A DNA stretch of 64,000 nt from Sphingobium sp. Leaf26 (GCF_001421665.1 NZ_LMKV01000023.1:189879-253878); one strand, 5' to 3'; shown: positions 25,470-35,722, counted from the first letter of the stretch. The notes: generated by a model not told the origin, from the sequence alone. Numbers and translations are program-made.

Positions 25470-27839
25470 TCAGATGATTTCGAGCGTGACGGTCTGAAGA
25501 TTCTGGCTGTCGGGTCCGACCATGATGTCGAACAGGCCGGGTTCGACCACTTCCTCCATGTCGAGATTCCACAGGGTGAAGGCGTCGGGGCCGAGCGGCA
25601 GGCGCACGGTCTTCGTTTCACCGGGCGCAAGCGTGATGCGTTCGAAGCCCTTCAATTCCTTGATCGGGCGGGTGACGCTGGCGACCTGGTCATGGACATA
25701 GAGCTGGACGACCTCGTCCCCTGCCCGGCTGCCGACATTGCGCACGTCGACTTCGACCGTGACGGTCCCGCCCGTACCGATGCGCGGGGAAGAAAGTCGT
25801 GGTTTTCCAATATCGAACTTCGTGTAGCTGAGGCCGTAACCGAAGGGGAAGAGCGGCGAGATATCCTCGAACACATAGCCGCGCCGGGCGCTGGGCTTGC
25901 GATTGTAGAAGATCGGTATCTGCCCTTCGTCACGGGCGACGGTGACGGGCAGCTTGGCACCGGGATTGACGTCCCCGAACAGGATATCGGCCATGGCGGT
26001 GCCGCCCTCCTGCCCCGGATACCAGCATTCGAGCAGGGCGTTGGCACCTTCGACCACAGCAGGGTAGCTGGGTGGGCGACCGTTGATCGCGCAGACCACG
26101 ACAGGCTTGCCGGTCGCCTTCATCGCGGCGAACAATTCATTCTGTTCGCCGACCAGATCGAGGCTGGTGCGGTCGCCCAGATGGTTCTTCGCGAATCCTT
26201 CGCGGCTCGTCTGTTCGGTGTCGCCGATGGCGAGCAGGATGATGTCGGCGTTTTTCGCGACCTCCACCGCTTCTGCGATCAACTGGCGGTTCTTGGCGGG
26301 GTCGGCCAGATAGACTTCATCGACCGAGCGATCTTCGCTCCGGGTGATGAAGACGCCCTGGGCATGGACGACCTCCGCCTTGCCCTTGAGCTTCGCCTGT
26401 ACGCCTTCGAGCAGCGAAACGTCCTGACGCGGGATCGAGGAATAGCCGCCCAGCCGGGCAATGGCGGCATTGGGGCCGATCACCGCGACCCGCTTGTGCG
26501 CGCCGGGGGTGAGCGGCAGCGTGCCGTCATTCTTGAGCAGCGCGATCGATTTGTGCGCGGCCTTCAGCGCCAGCGCGCGCGCCTCACGGTTGCCGGTCAG
26601 CGCGTCGAAATCGCGGCGGGGCCAGGGATTTTCGAACAGGCCCGCGCGGAACTTGAGCGTCAACATGCGCGTGCAGGCGATGTCGATCGCTTCGGAGGGC
26701 ACCTTGCCCGCGCGGACCTGTTCCACGAGCGTCCGATAGGTCTGGCCATCGGGCAACTCGCAATCGACACCGGCGCGGAGGGCGGCGCGGGCCGATGCCT
26801 CCGGGTCGGGCTGAACATGGTGGATCGTGTCGAGTTCGTGGACCGCGCCATAATCGCTGACCACCGCGCCGTCGAAACGCCATTCGCCGCGCAGGATGTC
26901 GCCCAGCAGCCATTTATTCTGATGCGACGGCACGCCATCAATCTCGTTATATGACGGCATGACGGCGGCGATGCCGGTGCGCTTCACCACCTGACGGAAG
27001 GGCGGGAAGAAATTCTCGCGCAATTCCCGCTGGCTGATCGGCGCGGGCGCGATATTCTCGCCGCTCTGGGGCTGGCCGTGGCCGGTCATATGCTTGAGCG
27101 TGGCCATGACCTTGTCGGGGCCGAGCTGCTTGCTTTCCCCTTGCAGGCCGAGCACGGCGGCGACGCCCATTTCGCCACAGAGATAGGGATCTTCGCCAAA
27201 GGTTTCTTCGATACGGCCCCAGCGCGGGTCGCGGGCGATGTCCACCACAGGCGAGAGCGCCAGATGAACGCCGCGCGCGCGCACTTCGCGGGCGATGACC
27301 GACTGGACATCCTGCATCAGTTGCCGGTCGAAGCTGCCTGCCATGCCGATCGCCATCGGAAACATCGTGGCGTCCGTGGCCATATAACCATGGAGTGATT
27401 CTTCGTGGAACAGGACCGGGATGCCGAGGCGGGTTTCCTGCGTCGCCCATTTCTGGACGGCGGTGATGAAGGCGACGGTATCGGCAGGCGTGCGCCAGCG
27501 TGCGCCGACGCCGCCGGCCTGCTGCGATCCGTCGGGGGCGCCGCGCCGGTCGGACGGGCGGGTGATCTGGCCGAAGCTCTGCGGATAGGCCTTGCTCGCC
27601 TTGGCGGGCGAAAAGGTCAGGTCGTCCATGATGTCCGCCTTGGTCGCCCAGAGCGCGATGATCTGGCCGACTTTCTCCTCCAGCGTCATGCGGCCCAGCA
27701 GGTCGCGCACGCGCAGGTCGATCGGGGCGGAGGCATCCTTGTAGAGCGGGCCGTTCTTCCCTTTCGCAACCGCCGGGGCTGCCGCGAAGAGCGAGGTGGA
27801 AGCGAGCAGGCCAAGCGCCTGACGACGTGCGAGGCTCAT
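25470..27839 (-). CDS. Glycoside hydrolase family 3 (beta-xylosidase/beta-glucosidase), first of tandem pair
   Basis: Exported GH3 enzyme of 789 residues. The N-terminus [14 protein letters not shown] has paired arginines and may be a Tat or Sec signal (to about 26). The TIM-barrel domain has [14 protein letters not shown], the KH pair at 249-250 and nucleophile Asp329 in VVSDYGA. The sandwich domain and a C-terminal fibronectin-III-like domain (from about 690, [15 protein letters not shown]) follow. In this locus removal of xylose from xylo-oligosaccharides is the best guess; GH3 sequence alone does not separate xylosidase from glucosidase. Its ATG overlaps the stop of the preceding GH3 gene by 4 bases. 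The two GH3 proteins are paralogues. Confidence 0.92.
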   Translation of the reverse strand: MSLARRQALGLLASTSLFAAAPAVAKGKNGPLYKDASAPIDLRVRDLLGRMTLEEKVGQIIALWATKADIMDDLTFSPAKASKAYPQSFGQITRPSDRRGAPDGSQQAGGVGARWRTPADTVAFITAVQKWATQETRLGIPVLFHEESLHGYMATDATMFPMAIGMAGSFDRQLMQDVQSVIAREVRARGVHLALSPVVDIARDPRWGRIEETFGEDPYLCGEMGVAAVLGLQGESKQLGPDKVMATLKHMTGHGQPQSGENIAPAPISQRELRENFFPPFRQVVKRTGIAAVMPSYNEIDGVPSHQNKWLLGDILRGEWRFDGAVVSDYGAVHELDTIHHVQPDPEASARAALRAGVDCELPDGQTYRTLVEQVRAGKVPSEAIDIACTRMLTLKFRAGLFENPWPRRDFDALTGNREARALALKAAHKSIALLKNDGTLPLTPGAHKRVAVIGPNAAIARLGGYSSIPRQDVSLLEGVQAKLKGKAEVVHAQGVFITRSEDRSVDEVYLADPAKNRQLIAEAVEVAKNADIILLAIGDTEQTSREGFAKNHLGDRTSLDLVGEQNELFAAMKATGKPVVVCAINGRPPSYPAVVEGANALLECWYPGQEGGTAMADILFGDVNPGAKLPVTVARDEGQIPIFYNRKPSARRGYVFEDISPLFPFGYGLSYTKFDIGKPRLSSPRIGTGGTVTVEVDVRNVGSRAGDEVVQLYVHDQVASVTRPIKELKGFERITLAPGETKTVRLPLGPDAFTLWNLDMEEVVEPGLFDIMVGPDSQNLQTVTLEII

Positions 27840-30211
27840 GGCGTCACCGTCAGCGTAGCGGATTTCAGCGCAACCGAGCTGTTGCCGGTCATGATATCGA
27901 AATCGCCCGGTTCCACGACGCGCTCCATATGGTCGTTCCACATCCACAGGCTTTCGGGGCTGATGGTGAAGGTGACCGTGCGGATTTCGCCGGGTTTAAG
28001 GGTGATGCGCTGGAAGCCCTTCAATTCCTTGATCGGGCGCGTGACGCTGCTGATCTTGTCGCGGATATAGAGCTGGACGACTTCGTCGCCTTCGCGCGCG
28101 CCGCTGTTGCGGACATCGACCGAGACAGTGGTTTTGCCGCCCGTGCCGATGCTGGTCGCGGCCAGACGTGGGGCCGACAGGTCGAACGTCGTGTAGCTGA
28201 GGCCGAAGCCGAATGGATAGAGCGGGTCGGTGGTATCGAACAGATAGCCGCGCCGCGCCGAGGGCTTGGCATTGTAGAACATCGGCAACTGACCGACCGA
28301 GCGCGGCACGGTGACGGGCAGCTTCGCGCCGGGATTCACATCGCCGAACAGGACGTCCGCGACGGCATTGCCGCCCTGCTCGCCCAGATACCAGCCTTCC
28401 AGGATGGCGTTGGCCTGTTCGCTGACCTTCACGGTCGATGCCGGACGGCCGTTGATGAGGACGACGGTGATCGGCTTGCCGAGTGCCTTGAGCGCATCGA
28501 ACAACGCCTGCTGTTCGCCGACCAGATCGAGCGACGGGCGATCGCCCAGATGGTTGTCGGCCCAGCCTTCGCGGCTCGATTGTTCGGTGTCGCCCAGCGT
28601 CAGGACGATGCGGTCCACGCCCTTGGCCGCTTCCACCGCCTGCGCGATCAGTTTGCGGTTTTCGGCGGGATCGGACTTGGTGACGCTGTCTTCCCACCAG
28701 TCGTCATTTTCGGTGATCTTCACCCCCTGCGCGAAGACGATGTTCGCGCGTGCGCCGACCTTCGCCTTGATCCCGTCGAGGATCGACACCGTATGCGGCG
28801 GCTGGCCATAATAGCCGCCCAGCCGCGCCACGGCGGCGCTTGGGCCGATGACGGCGATCGTGCCTTCGGGCTTCAATGGCAGCATGCCGTCATTCTTGAG
28901 CAGGGTGATGGAGCGCTGCGCCGATTTCAGCGCCAGGGCGCGGGCTTGCGCGTTGTTGGTGATCTTTTCCGACGCGGCGGCGTCGGCATAGGGATGTTCG
29001 AACAGGCCGGCGCGGAATTTCAGGTCCAGCATGCGGCGCACGGCCAGATCGACCTTGGCCTCGCTCACCTTGCCTTCGCGCACCAGCTTGCCCAGCGTGG
29101 CGTAGGACAGGCCATCGGGCAGGTCGGCGTCGACGCCGGCGTCGAGCGCGCGGATCGCGGCATCCTCCAGATTGGCGGCGATATGGTGGATGCTCATCAA
29201 CTGGTCGATCGCCGAATAGTCGGAGACGACCGCACCCTTGAAACCCCATTCCTCGCGCAGGATATTTTCCAGCAACCAGCGGTTCGCGTGGCTGGGGACG
29301 CCGTCGATTTCGTTATAGCTGGCCATGACGGCTTCGATCCCGGTGCGCTTGACCACCTGCTCGAAGGGCGGGAAGAAATTCTCGCGCAGTTCGCGTTCGC
29401 TGACCGGCGCGGGGCCGACATTGGTGCCGCTTTCGGGCTGGCCATGGCCGGTCAGATGCTTGAGCGTGGCGAACACCTTGCCGTCGCGCAGATTGCGTTC
29501 ACGGCCGACGCCTTGCAGGCCCTCGACCGCAGCGACGCCCATTTCACCGACCAGATAGGGATCTTCGCCATAGGTTTCCTCGATCCGGCCCCAGCGCGGG
29601 TCGCGTGCGATATCGACCACTGGCGACAGGATCATCGGCACGCCGCGCGAGCGTATCTCGCGGGCAATCACGCTGTTCACATCGCGCAGCATGTCCGTGT
29701 CGAAGGAGGAGGCCATGGCGATCGACTGGGGGAAGCTGGTCGCGCCGACGGCCGCATAGCCATGCAGCCCTTCTTCATGGAAGAGGATCGGGATGCCGAG
29801 CCGCGTCTGCGTCGTCGCCCATTTCTGGAGCGCGTTGACGAGCGCGACCGTCTGGCGCGGATTGCGTCCCGGTGCGACCCGAGGACTGACGGCCCCCTTC
29901 GCATCGGAAGGGCGCGTGAAATGACCGAGACCATTGGGATATTGCGCCGCCAGCTTGGCGGGATCGAGTTGCAGTTGGTCGTCGAAAATCTTGACCTTGT
30001 CGAGCCAGACGGTGGTGATCTGGGCGATCTTTTCATCCAGCGTCATGCGCGAGAGGAGATCATCGACGCGCGCCTCGATCGGGGCGCCGGCATCCTTATA
30101 GACCGGCTTCGCCGTCGCGGCTGCGGGCGCCGCGAGAACAGGCGCCATCGGCAAGGCGACGGCGAAGGCCAGCGCCGATGCGGCGCACAAGATTTTGCGG
30201 TTACGGATCAT
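27836..30211 (-). CDS. Glycoside hydrolase family 3 (beta-xylosidase/beta-glucosidase), second of tandem pair and operon leader
   Basis: GH3 enzyme of 791 residues with a Sec-type signal peptide (about 1-27, ending VLAAPA). Barrel motifs match its neighbour: LGIPILFHEEGLHGYA, ATLKHLTGHGQ and nucleophile Asp331 in VVSDYSA. The C-terminal domain shows [15 protein letters not shown]. The ATG at 30211 follows GGAGAGGGG and starts a good signal peptide. First gene of the operon GH3-GH3-manD-exuT-uxaC-uxuB; its promoter region holds operator 2. It probably acts in the periplasm on xylo-oligosaccharides after GH67 has removed glucuronate. Confidence 0.92.
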   Translation of the reverse strand: MIRNRKILCAASALAFAVALPMAPVLAAPAAATAKPVYKDAGAPIEARVDDLLSRMTLDEKIAQITTVWLDKVKIFDDQLQLDPAKLAAQYPNGLGHFTRPSDAKGAVSPRVAPGRNPRQTVALVNALQKWATTQTRLGIPILFHEEGLHGYAAVGATSFPQSIAMASSFDTDMLRDVNSVIAREIRSRGVPMILSPVVDIARDPRWGRIEETYGEDPYLVGEMGVAAVEGLQGVGRERNLRDGKVFATLKHLTGHGQPESGTNVGPAPVSERELRENFFPPFEQVVKRTGIEAVMASYNEIDGVPSHANRWLLENILREEWGFKGAVVSDYSAIDQLMSIHHIAANLEDAAIRALDAGVDADLPDGLSYATLGKLVREGKVSEAKVDLAVRRMLDLKFRAGLFEHPYADAAASEKITNNAQARALALKSAQRSITLLKNDGMLPLKPEGTIAVIGPSAAVARLGGYYGQPPHTVSILDGIKAKVGARANIVFAQGVKITENDDWWEDSVTKSDPAENRKLIAQAVEAAKGVDRIVLTLGDTEQSSREGWADNHLGDRPSLDLVGEQQALFDALKALGKPITVVLINGRPASTVKVSEQANAILEGWYLGEQGGNAVADVLFGDVNPGAKLPVTVPRSVGQLPMFYNAKPSARRGYLFDTTDPLYPFGFGLSYTTFDLSAPRLAATSIGTGGKTTVSVDVRNSGAREGDEVVQLYIRDKISSVTRPIKELKGFQRITLKPGEIRTVTFTISPESLWMWNDHMERVVEPGDFDIMTGNSSVALKSATLTVTP

Positions 30212-30265
30212 GATGCCCCTCTCCATTTTATTGCACGACAATCTTTCCGCTTGCCGCGATAGAAC

Positions 30266-30279
30266 TGATAGCGTTACCA
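30266..30279. promoter_or_regulatory. LacI-type operator 2 in the divergent GH3/GH67 promoter
   Basis: TGATAGCGTTACCA is the reverse-complement form of operator 1 with one core change. It lies 55 bases before the GH3 ATG and 75 bases before the GH67 GTG, so one bound repressor could block both directions. On the minus strand a TTGACA at 30300-30305 is placed so that the -10 region would overlap the operator. Confidence 0.8.
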
Positions 30280-30353
30280 TTGCTTCGACAAGAGAGACTT
30301 GTCAATGCCCGATCAATGGGCTTTGACGTTCGGGGACAAGGGAGAGGATCTTC

Positions 30354-32510
30354 GTGAAAGCGCGCCTGTTTTGCTGGATGATTGCCATGGCCGGAACGGC
30401 GCTAACGCCGGTTCTGACCCCCGTGGCGCAGGCCGAGGACGGCTATGATCTGTGGCTGCGCTATGCGCCTGCGGACAACGCGCGCGCACCGGTTCTGGCG
30501 GCGCATGCAACCGCTATCGTGGCGGCGGGGACCAGCCCGACGCTGGCCATCGCAACCCAGGAATTGCAGCGCGGCATCGCCGGCATGACCGGGAGGACGC
30601 CCGCCCTGTCAGCAACGATCCAGCAAGGTGCGCTGCTGCTGGCGACGCCCGCCTCCACCCCTGCCCTGCCGGTGGAAACGGACGGACTGGGTATGGAAGG
30701 CTATGCGATTCGCACGACGATGATCCACGGCAAGGCGGTGACGGTCATCGCCGCGAACAGCGATGTGGGTCTGCTCCACGGCACTTATCACTGGCTGCGC
30801 CTTGCACAAAGCGGCGAGAGCCTCGACAATCTGGACATTCGCAGCGCGCCCAAGATCGGCCTGCGCCTGCTCAACCATTGGGATAATCTGAACGGCACGG
30901 TCGAGCGCGGCTATGCCGGGCAATCCATCTGGGACTGGTGGCGGCTGCCCGACTGGAAGGGGCCGCGCTATACCGACTATGCCAGAGCCAATGCGTCGAT
31001 CGGCATCAACGGCACCGTCCTCAACAACGTCAATGCAAAGGCCGACAGCCTGACCGCGCCCTATATCGAAAAGGCGGCGGCGCTGGCGGACATATTCCGG
31101 CCCTATGGCATCAAGGTCTATCTGTCGGTCAAATGGACCGCGCCGATGGAACTGGATGGCCTCAAGACCGCCGATCCGCTCGACCCTCAGGTCGCCGCAT
31201 GGTGGGAGGCGAAGGCGAACGAAATCTACAAGGCGATCCCCGACTTTGGCGGCTTCCTCGTCAAGGCGAACAGCGAGGGCCAGCCGGGGCCGCAGGATTA
31301 TAACCGCACCCATGCCGATGGCGCGAACATGCTGGCCGTCGCAGTGAAGCCGCATGGCGGCATCGTGATGTGGCGCGCCTTCGTCTATGCCCATGACAAT
31401 CCCGACGACCGCGCGAAGCAGGCCTATACCGACTTCAAGCCGCTGGACGGCAAATTCGCCGACAATGTCATCGTGCAGGTGAAGAATGGCGCAATCGACT
31501 TCCAGCCGCGCGAACCCTTCCATCCGCTGTTCGGCGCGATGCCCAAGACGCCGCTGATGATGGAATTCCAGATCACCAAGGAATATCTGGGCCAGTCGAC
31601 GCACCTCACCTATCTCGGCCCGTTGTTCGAGGAGACGCTGGACGCGGACACCTATGCCAAGGGCAAGGGATCGACCGTGGCGAAGGTGATCGACGGATCG
31701 CTGGACGGGCACAAACTGACCGGCATTGCCGGCGTCGCCAATATCGGCGTCGATCGCGACTGGAGCGGGTCGATCTTCAATCAGGCGGACTGGTATGCCT
31801 TTGGCCGTCTGGCATGGGATACCAGCCTGTCGGCGGAGGCGATCGCGAAGGAATGGGCGGAATTGACCTTCTCGCCCGACCAGAAAGTCGTGCAGCCGGT
31901 CGTGACGATGATGATGGGATCGCGCGAGGCGGCGGTCGATTATATGACGCCGCTGGGCCTCGCCCATGTCATGGACACCGGCCATCACTACGGTCCGGGG
32001 CCATGGGTGTCGGATTTGGCGCGGCCCGAATGGAACCCGGTCTATTATCATAAGGCGGATGCGAACGGCATCGGCTTTGACCGGACGAAGAGCGGCAGCG
32101 ACGCCGTGGACCAATATGCCGCGCCGGTGGCGAAGCGGCTGGCCAATGTGAAGACCACGCCGGAGCGCGACCTGCTCTGGTTCCATCATGTGTCCTGGGA
32201 CTATCGCCTGCAATCGGGCGAGACGCTGTGGGACGGCCTCGTCCATCGCTATGATCGCGGTGTCCGCTATGTCGCGGACATGCAGACGACATGGGCGTCG
32301 CTCAAACCCTATGTCGATGCGGAGCGGTTCGCGGAGACGGACAGCTTCCTGACCATCCAGCATCGTGAGGCGCAGTGGTGGCGGGATGCCAGCATCGCCT
32401 ATTTCCAGTCGGTGTCGAAACGCCCCCTGCCCGCCGGATCGGCCACGCCCGCGCATGATCTTAACTGGTACAAGGCGCTGAAATTCCCCTATGCGCCGGG
32501 GCATAATTGA
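30354..32510 (+). CDS. aguA: GH67 alpha-glucuronidase
   Basis: Alpha-glucuronidase of 718 residues with a signal peptide (about 1-27, ending AQAED). It releases (4-O-methyl-)glucuronate from the end of aldouronic acids made from glucuronoxylan. The inferred acid is Glu308 (VKANSEGQPGP); the bases are Asp382 (GAIDFQPREPF) and Glu410 (QITKEYLGQ). The spacing of about 74 and 28 residues matches that known for GH67 enzymes. The start is GTG at 30354 after GGAGAGG. It is divergent from the GH3 operon and followed at once by the regulator gene. Confidence 0.96.
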   Translation: MKARLFCWMIAMAGTALTPVLTPVAQAEDGYDLWLRYAPADNARAPVLAAHATAIVAAGTSPTLAIATQELQRGIAGMTGRTPALSATIQQGALLLATPASTPALPVETDGLGMEGYAIRTTMIHGKAVTVIAANSDVGLLHGTYHWLRLAQSGESLDNLDIRSAPKIGLRLLNHWDNLNGTVERGYAGQSIWDWWRLPDWKGPRYTDYARANASIGINGTVLNNVNAKADSLTAPYIEKAAALADIFRPYGIKVYLSVKWTAPMELDGLKTADPLDPQVAAWWEAKANEIYKAIPDFGGFLVKANSEGQPGPQDYNRTHADGANMLAVAVKPHGGIVMWRAFVYAHDNPDDRAKQAYTDFKPLDGKFADNVIVQVKNGAIDFQPREPFHPLFGAMPKTPLMMEFQITKEYLGQSTHLTYLGPLFEETLDADTYAKGKGSTVAKVIDGSLDGHKLTGIAGVANIGVDRDWSGSIFNQADWYAFGRLAWDTSLSAEAIAKEWAELTFSPDQKVVQPVVTMMMGSREAAVDYMTPLGLAHVMDTGHHYGPGPWVSDLARPEWNPVYYHKADANGIGFDRTKSGSDAVDQYAAPVAKRLANVKTTPERDLLWFHHVSWDYRLQSGETLWDGLVHRYDRGVRYVADMQTTWASLKPYVDAERFAETDSFLTIQHREAQWWRDASIAYFQSVSKRPLPAGSATPAHDLNWYKALKFPYAPGHN

Positions 32511-32529
32511 TTTTAGCTTAGATATTCCA

Positions 32530-32563
32530 GATGATGTCGCTACCATCCGGTCGCGACATCATC
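32530..32563. promoter_or_regulatory. Operator-like site and perfect inverted repeat in front of the LacI gene
   Basis: TGATGTCGCTACCA at 32532-32545 matches the operator consensus at 12 of 14 positions. It is embedded in a perfect 11-bp inverted repeat, GATGATGTCGC (32530-32540) with GCGACATCATC (32553-32563) and a 12-base centre. It lies between the GH67 stop (32510) and the TTG start of the regulator at 32584, suggesting autoregulation. A hairpin acting on transcription out of GH67 is the alternative. Confidence 0.6.
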
Positions 32564-32583
32564 CCAGCGAAAGCCTATCCATT

Positions 32584-33654
32584 TTGAGCGACGTCCGATC
32601 TTCCCGCCGCCAGCGCAACGCGCCCACCATCAACGACGTCGCCGTCCATGCCGGCGTGTCGCCGATGACGGTGTCGCGCGTCATCAATGGGGAGCAGGTG
32701 GTGCGCACCGCCACGCGGGAGAAGGTGGAGGCGGCGATCGCTGCGCTCAACTATGCGCCCAGCGCGGCGGCGCGGACATTGGCGGGCGGTGACGAGACGC
32801 GGATCGGCCTGCTCTATTCCAACCCGTCTTCCTCTTATCTCAGCGAGTTTCTGGTCGGCAGCCTGGATCAGGCCAGCCGCAGCAGCGTCGATCTGGTCGT
32901 GGAAAAATGGGATGAGGAAACGTCCGTCGCATCGGTCGTCGCCCATCTGAAGCGTGGGCGGATCGACGGGGTGATCCTGCCGCCGCCACTGTGCGACCTG
33001 CCGGACCTGGTGAATGCCCTTGATGCAGCGGGCATCCCTGCCGTTGCCGTCGCGACCGGGCGCGCGCCGGGCGAACTGGCCGCCGTCAGCATCGACGACC
33101 GGGTTGCCGCCTATGAAATGACGCGCCATCTGATCGCGCTCGGCCATAGCCGCATCGGCTTCATCAAGGGCAATCCCAACCAGAGCGCGAGTGCAAAGCG
33201 GTTCGAGGGCTATGTCGAGGCGCTGGGCGAAGCCGGCCTGCCGGTGCAGGACGAACTGATCGCGCAGGGTTTCTTCACCTACCGGTCCGGGCTGGATGCG
33301 GCCGAGCATATATTGTCGCTGCTCGATCCGCCGACCGCCATTTTCGCCAGCAATGACGACATGGCCGCCGCCACGGTCGCGATCGCGCATCGCACCGGGC
33401 TGGACGTGCCGGGCGACCTGACGGTATGCGGATTCGACGATACCTCGCTCGCCACCACCATCTGGCCGGAACTGACCACCATCCGCCAGCCGATCAGCGC
33501 CATGGCGCGCGCGGCAGTGGAAGTGCTGGTGCGACAGTTGAAGGGCCGGCGCGGCGGGGACGCAGAGGTCGAGCATCTGGTGCTGGACCATGCGCTGATC
33601 CGCCGGCAGTCGGACGCTGCGCCAAGGATGCGACCCCGGATGGGCTCCAGATAA
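32584..33654 (+). CDS. LacI-family regulator of the glucuronoxylan/xylose regulon
   Basis: LacI/GalR-family repressor, 356 residues from TTG 32584. The helix-turn-helix TINDVAVHAGVSPMTVSRVI (about 15-34) and hinge are followed by the periplasmic-binding-protein-like effector domain with GFIKGNPNQSAS, ASNDDMAAATVAIA and CGFDDTSLATTIWPELTTIRQP. An ATG at 32491 is open in frame, but it would overlap GH67 and place the operator-like site inside the gene, so a start after 32545 is preferred; the TTG has only a weak ribosome site. It is the obvious candidate to bind the shared operators. The ligand may be xylose, a xylo-oligosaccharide or a uronate product. Confidence 0.88.
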   Translation: MSDVRSSRRQRNAPTINDVAVHAGVSPMTVSRVINGEQVVRTATREKVEAAIAALNYAPSAAARTLAGGDETRIGLLYSNPSSSYLSEFLVGSLDQASRSSVDLVVEKWDEETSVASVVAHLKRGRIDGVILPPPLCDLPDLVNALDAAGIPAVAVATGRAPGELAAVSIDDRVAAYEMTRHLIALGHSRIGFIKGNPNQSASAKRFEGYVEALGEAGLPVQDELIAQGFFTYRSGLDAAEHILSLLDPPTAIFASNDDMAAATVAIAHRTGLDVPGDLTVCGFDDTSLATTIWPELTTIRQPISAMARAAVEVLVRQLKGRRGGDAEVEHLVLDHALIRRQSDAAPRMRPRMGSR

Positions 33655-33661
33655 GGTTCAT

Positions 33662-33699
33662 CCCGTTCGGGCTGAGCCTGTCAGCTCAACCCGAACGGG
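33662..33699. repeat. REP-like hairpin between convergent lacI-type gene and purB
   Basis: CCCGTTCGGGCTGAGC (33662-33677) pairs with GCTCAACCCGAACGGG (33684-33699), one wobble, loop of 6. The sequence belongs to the same family as the elements at 56551 and 58571. It fills the 60-base gap between two convergent genes and has no T-run, so it is a repeat that may also stop transcripts from both sides. Confidence 0.85.
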
Positions 33700-33714
33700 C
33701 CTGAAAGGAAGGCT

Positions 33715-35031
33715 TTACGCCTCGCCGAACACGCGCTGGAAGATCGTGTCGACCTGCTTGAAATGATAATCGAGGTTGAACTTGTCCTCGATCTCCTGCG
33801 CGGAGAGCGCAGCGGCGACGTCATCGTCGGCCTTGAGCAGTTCGAGCAGCGAGAGCTGGCCGTCCGATTCCCACACCTTCATGGCGTTGCGCTGGACGTA
33901 GCGATAGCTGTCTTCGCGGCTGACGCCCGCCTGGGTCAGCGCCAGCAGCACGCGCTGCGAGTGGACGAGGCCGCCCATCTTGTCGAGATTCTTCATCATC
34001 CGCTCGGGGTAGATGAGCAGCTTGTCGATGACCCCGGTCAGCCGCGCCAGCGCGAAGTCGAGCGTGATGGTCGCGTCGGGGCCGAAGAAGCGCTCGACCG
34101 ACGAATGGCTGATATCGCGCTCATGCCAGAGCGCCACATTTTCCAGCGCCGGCACCACGGCCGCGCGCACCACGCGGGCGAGGCCGGTGAGATTCTCGGT
34201 CAGCACCGGGTTGCGCTTGTGCGGCATGGCCGACGAACCCTTCTGGCCGGGCGAGAAATATTCCTCGGCTTCCAGAACCTCAGTGCGCTGAAGGTGACGG
34301 ACTTCGACGGCGAGACGTTCGATGGACGAGGCGATCACGCCCAGCGTGGCGAAGAACATGGCATGGCGATCGCGCGGGATGACCTGCGTCGATACCGGCT
34401 CGATGGCGAGGCCCAGCTTTTGCGCGACATGTTCCTCTACGCGCGGGTCGATATTGGCGAATGTGCCGACCGCGCCTGAAATGGCGCAGGTCGCGATTTC
34501 TTCGCGCGCCGCGATCAGGCGGGTCTTGCAGCGGCTGAATTCGGCATAGGCTTCGGCCATCTTCAGGCCGAACGTCACCGGCTCGGCATGGATGCCGTGG
34601 CTGCGGCCGATGGTCGGGGTCAGCTTATGTTCGAAGGCGCGGCGCTTGATGACCTCCAGCAGCTTGTCGAGGTCTTCGATCAATATATCGGCGGCGCGGG
34701 CCAGTTGCACGGCAAGGCAGGTGTCGAGCACGTCCGACGACGTCATGCCCTGATGCATGAAGCGGGCTTCGTCGCCCACCTGCTCGGCCACCCAGGTCAG
34801 GAAGGCGATGACGTCATGCTTGGTCACGGCCTCGATCGCGTCGATCGCGGGAACGTCGATCGCGGGGTTTGTCGCCCACCAGTCCCACAGGGCCTTGGCG
34901 GCCGAGTGCGGGACGACGCCCAGTTCGCCCAGCTTCTCGGTCGCATGCGCCTCTATCTCGAACCAGATTTTGAAGCGGGCTTCCGGTTCCCAGAGGGCGG
35001 TCATTGCGGGGCGGGCGTAGCGTGGGACCAT
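33715..35031 (-). CDS. purB: Adenylosuccinate lyase
   Basis: Fumarase/aspartase-superfamily lyase of 438 residues that acts twice in purine synthesis, on SAICAR and on adenylosuccinate. The family signature GSSAMPHKRNP (about 265-275), the HQGMTSSDVLDT segment and GRSHGIHAEP are visible. The ATG at 35031 (MVPRYARPAMTALW) matches the usual N-terminus. The upstream 277 bases to the EF-hand gene hold no supported gene. It separates the uronate locus from the xylose operon although both share an operator. Confidence 0.96.
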   Translation of the reverse strand: MVPRYARPAMTALWEPEARFKIWFEIEAHATEKLGELGVVPHSAAKALWDWWATNPAIDVPAIDAIEAVTKHDVIAFLTWVAEQVGDEARFMHQGMTSSDVLDTCLAVQLARAADILIEDLDKLLEVIKRRAFEHKLTPTIGRSHGIHAEPVTFGLKMAEAYAEFSRCKTRLIAAREEIATCAISGAVGTFANIDPRVEEHVAQKLGLAIEPVSTQVIPRDRHAMFFATLGVIASSIERLAVEVRHLQRTEVLEAEEYFSPGQKGSSAMPHKRNPVLTENLTGLARVVRAAVVPALENVALWHERDISHSSVERFFGPDATITLDFALARLTGVIDKLLIYPERMMKNLDKMGGLVHSQRVLLALTQAGVSREDSYRYVQRNAMKVWESDGQLSLLELLKADDDVAAALSAQEIEDKFNLDYHFKQVDTIFQRVFGEA

Positions 35032-35308
35032 GGCGCGAATCCTTAGCGTCTGAAGGAGGAAAACGTGCCGCGCGCCTAGCAGCGTCGGCCGACCGGGGCA
35101 AATCTGGAAAGCCAAACCAGCAAGAACCCGGCTCCTAATGTCCTGCCGATAGAAAAGACCGACGAATGGACCATATTTTCAAGACGAATGAAGCAACATG
35201 AATGGATGTTCAGGAACATTAGCCAGTCCCCATTCATTATTACACCATCATAAACGAACTTCCGGCACATATTGTGATCCGGCTCACTCAAGGTAGCAGG
35301 AGATTGCC

Positions 35309-35722
35309 ATGGTCCGCACAGTCCTATTCACCGCTGCGCTGGCGATAGCGGCGCCGGCGATGGCGCAGCAGGCACCGGTCGAAGGCGCCATGCCCGCGAC
35401 TCCGGCGACACCCGCCGCGCCAGCTTCGCCGCAGGCAGCAACGCCAGCGGCACCAGCCAATCCCGCTGCGTCGGTCGCCGCGATCGTGGATGCGGAATTC
35501 CCGGCTTATGACGCCAACAAGGATGGCCAGCTCGACCAGCCGGAATTCACTCGCTGGATGGTCGCGCTCAAGAGCCAGGAAATGAAGGCAACCGGTTCCA
35601 CCCTGCCGGCCGATCAGGTGTCCGCCTGGGCCAGTGGCGCATTCACCACGGCCGACAAGGACAAGAGCATATCGGTCAGCAAGACCGAACTGGTCGGCTA
35701 TCTGAGCGGTGGCGCGGTCTGA
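35309..35722 (+). CDS. Secreted EF-hand domain protein
   Basis: Protein of 137 residues with a signal peptide (about 1-19, APAMAQ), an Ala/Pro/Thr-rich linker (about 20-52) and an EF-hand pair. The first loop is canonical (DANKDGQLDQPEF, about 69-81). The second (ADKDKSISVSKTEL) is looser, with Lys and Ser where Gly is usual. Such small periplasmic calcium-binding proteins are common in sphingomonads; the function is unknown. GTAGCAGGAGATTGCC precedes the ATG and gives a ribosome site. A strong terminator follows at 35786. Confidence 0.82.
   Translation: MVRTVLFTAALAIAAPAMAQQAPVEGAMPATPATPAAPASPQAATPAAPANPAASVAAIVDAEFPAYDANKDGQLDQPEFTRWMVALKSQEMKATGSTLPADQVSAWASGAFTTADKDKSISVSKTELVGYLSGGAV

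Noticed and set aside
35076-35291. Open frame of 71 codons upstream of purB on the minus strand
   Set aside because: No ribosome site, odd composition and overlap with the purB leader; no family resemblance.
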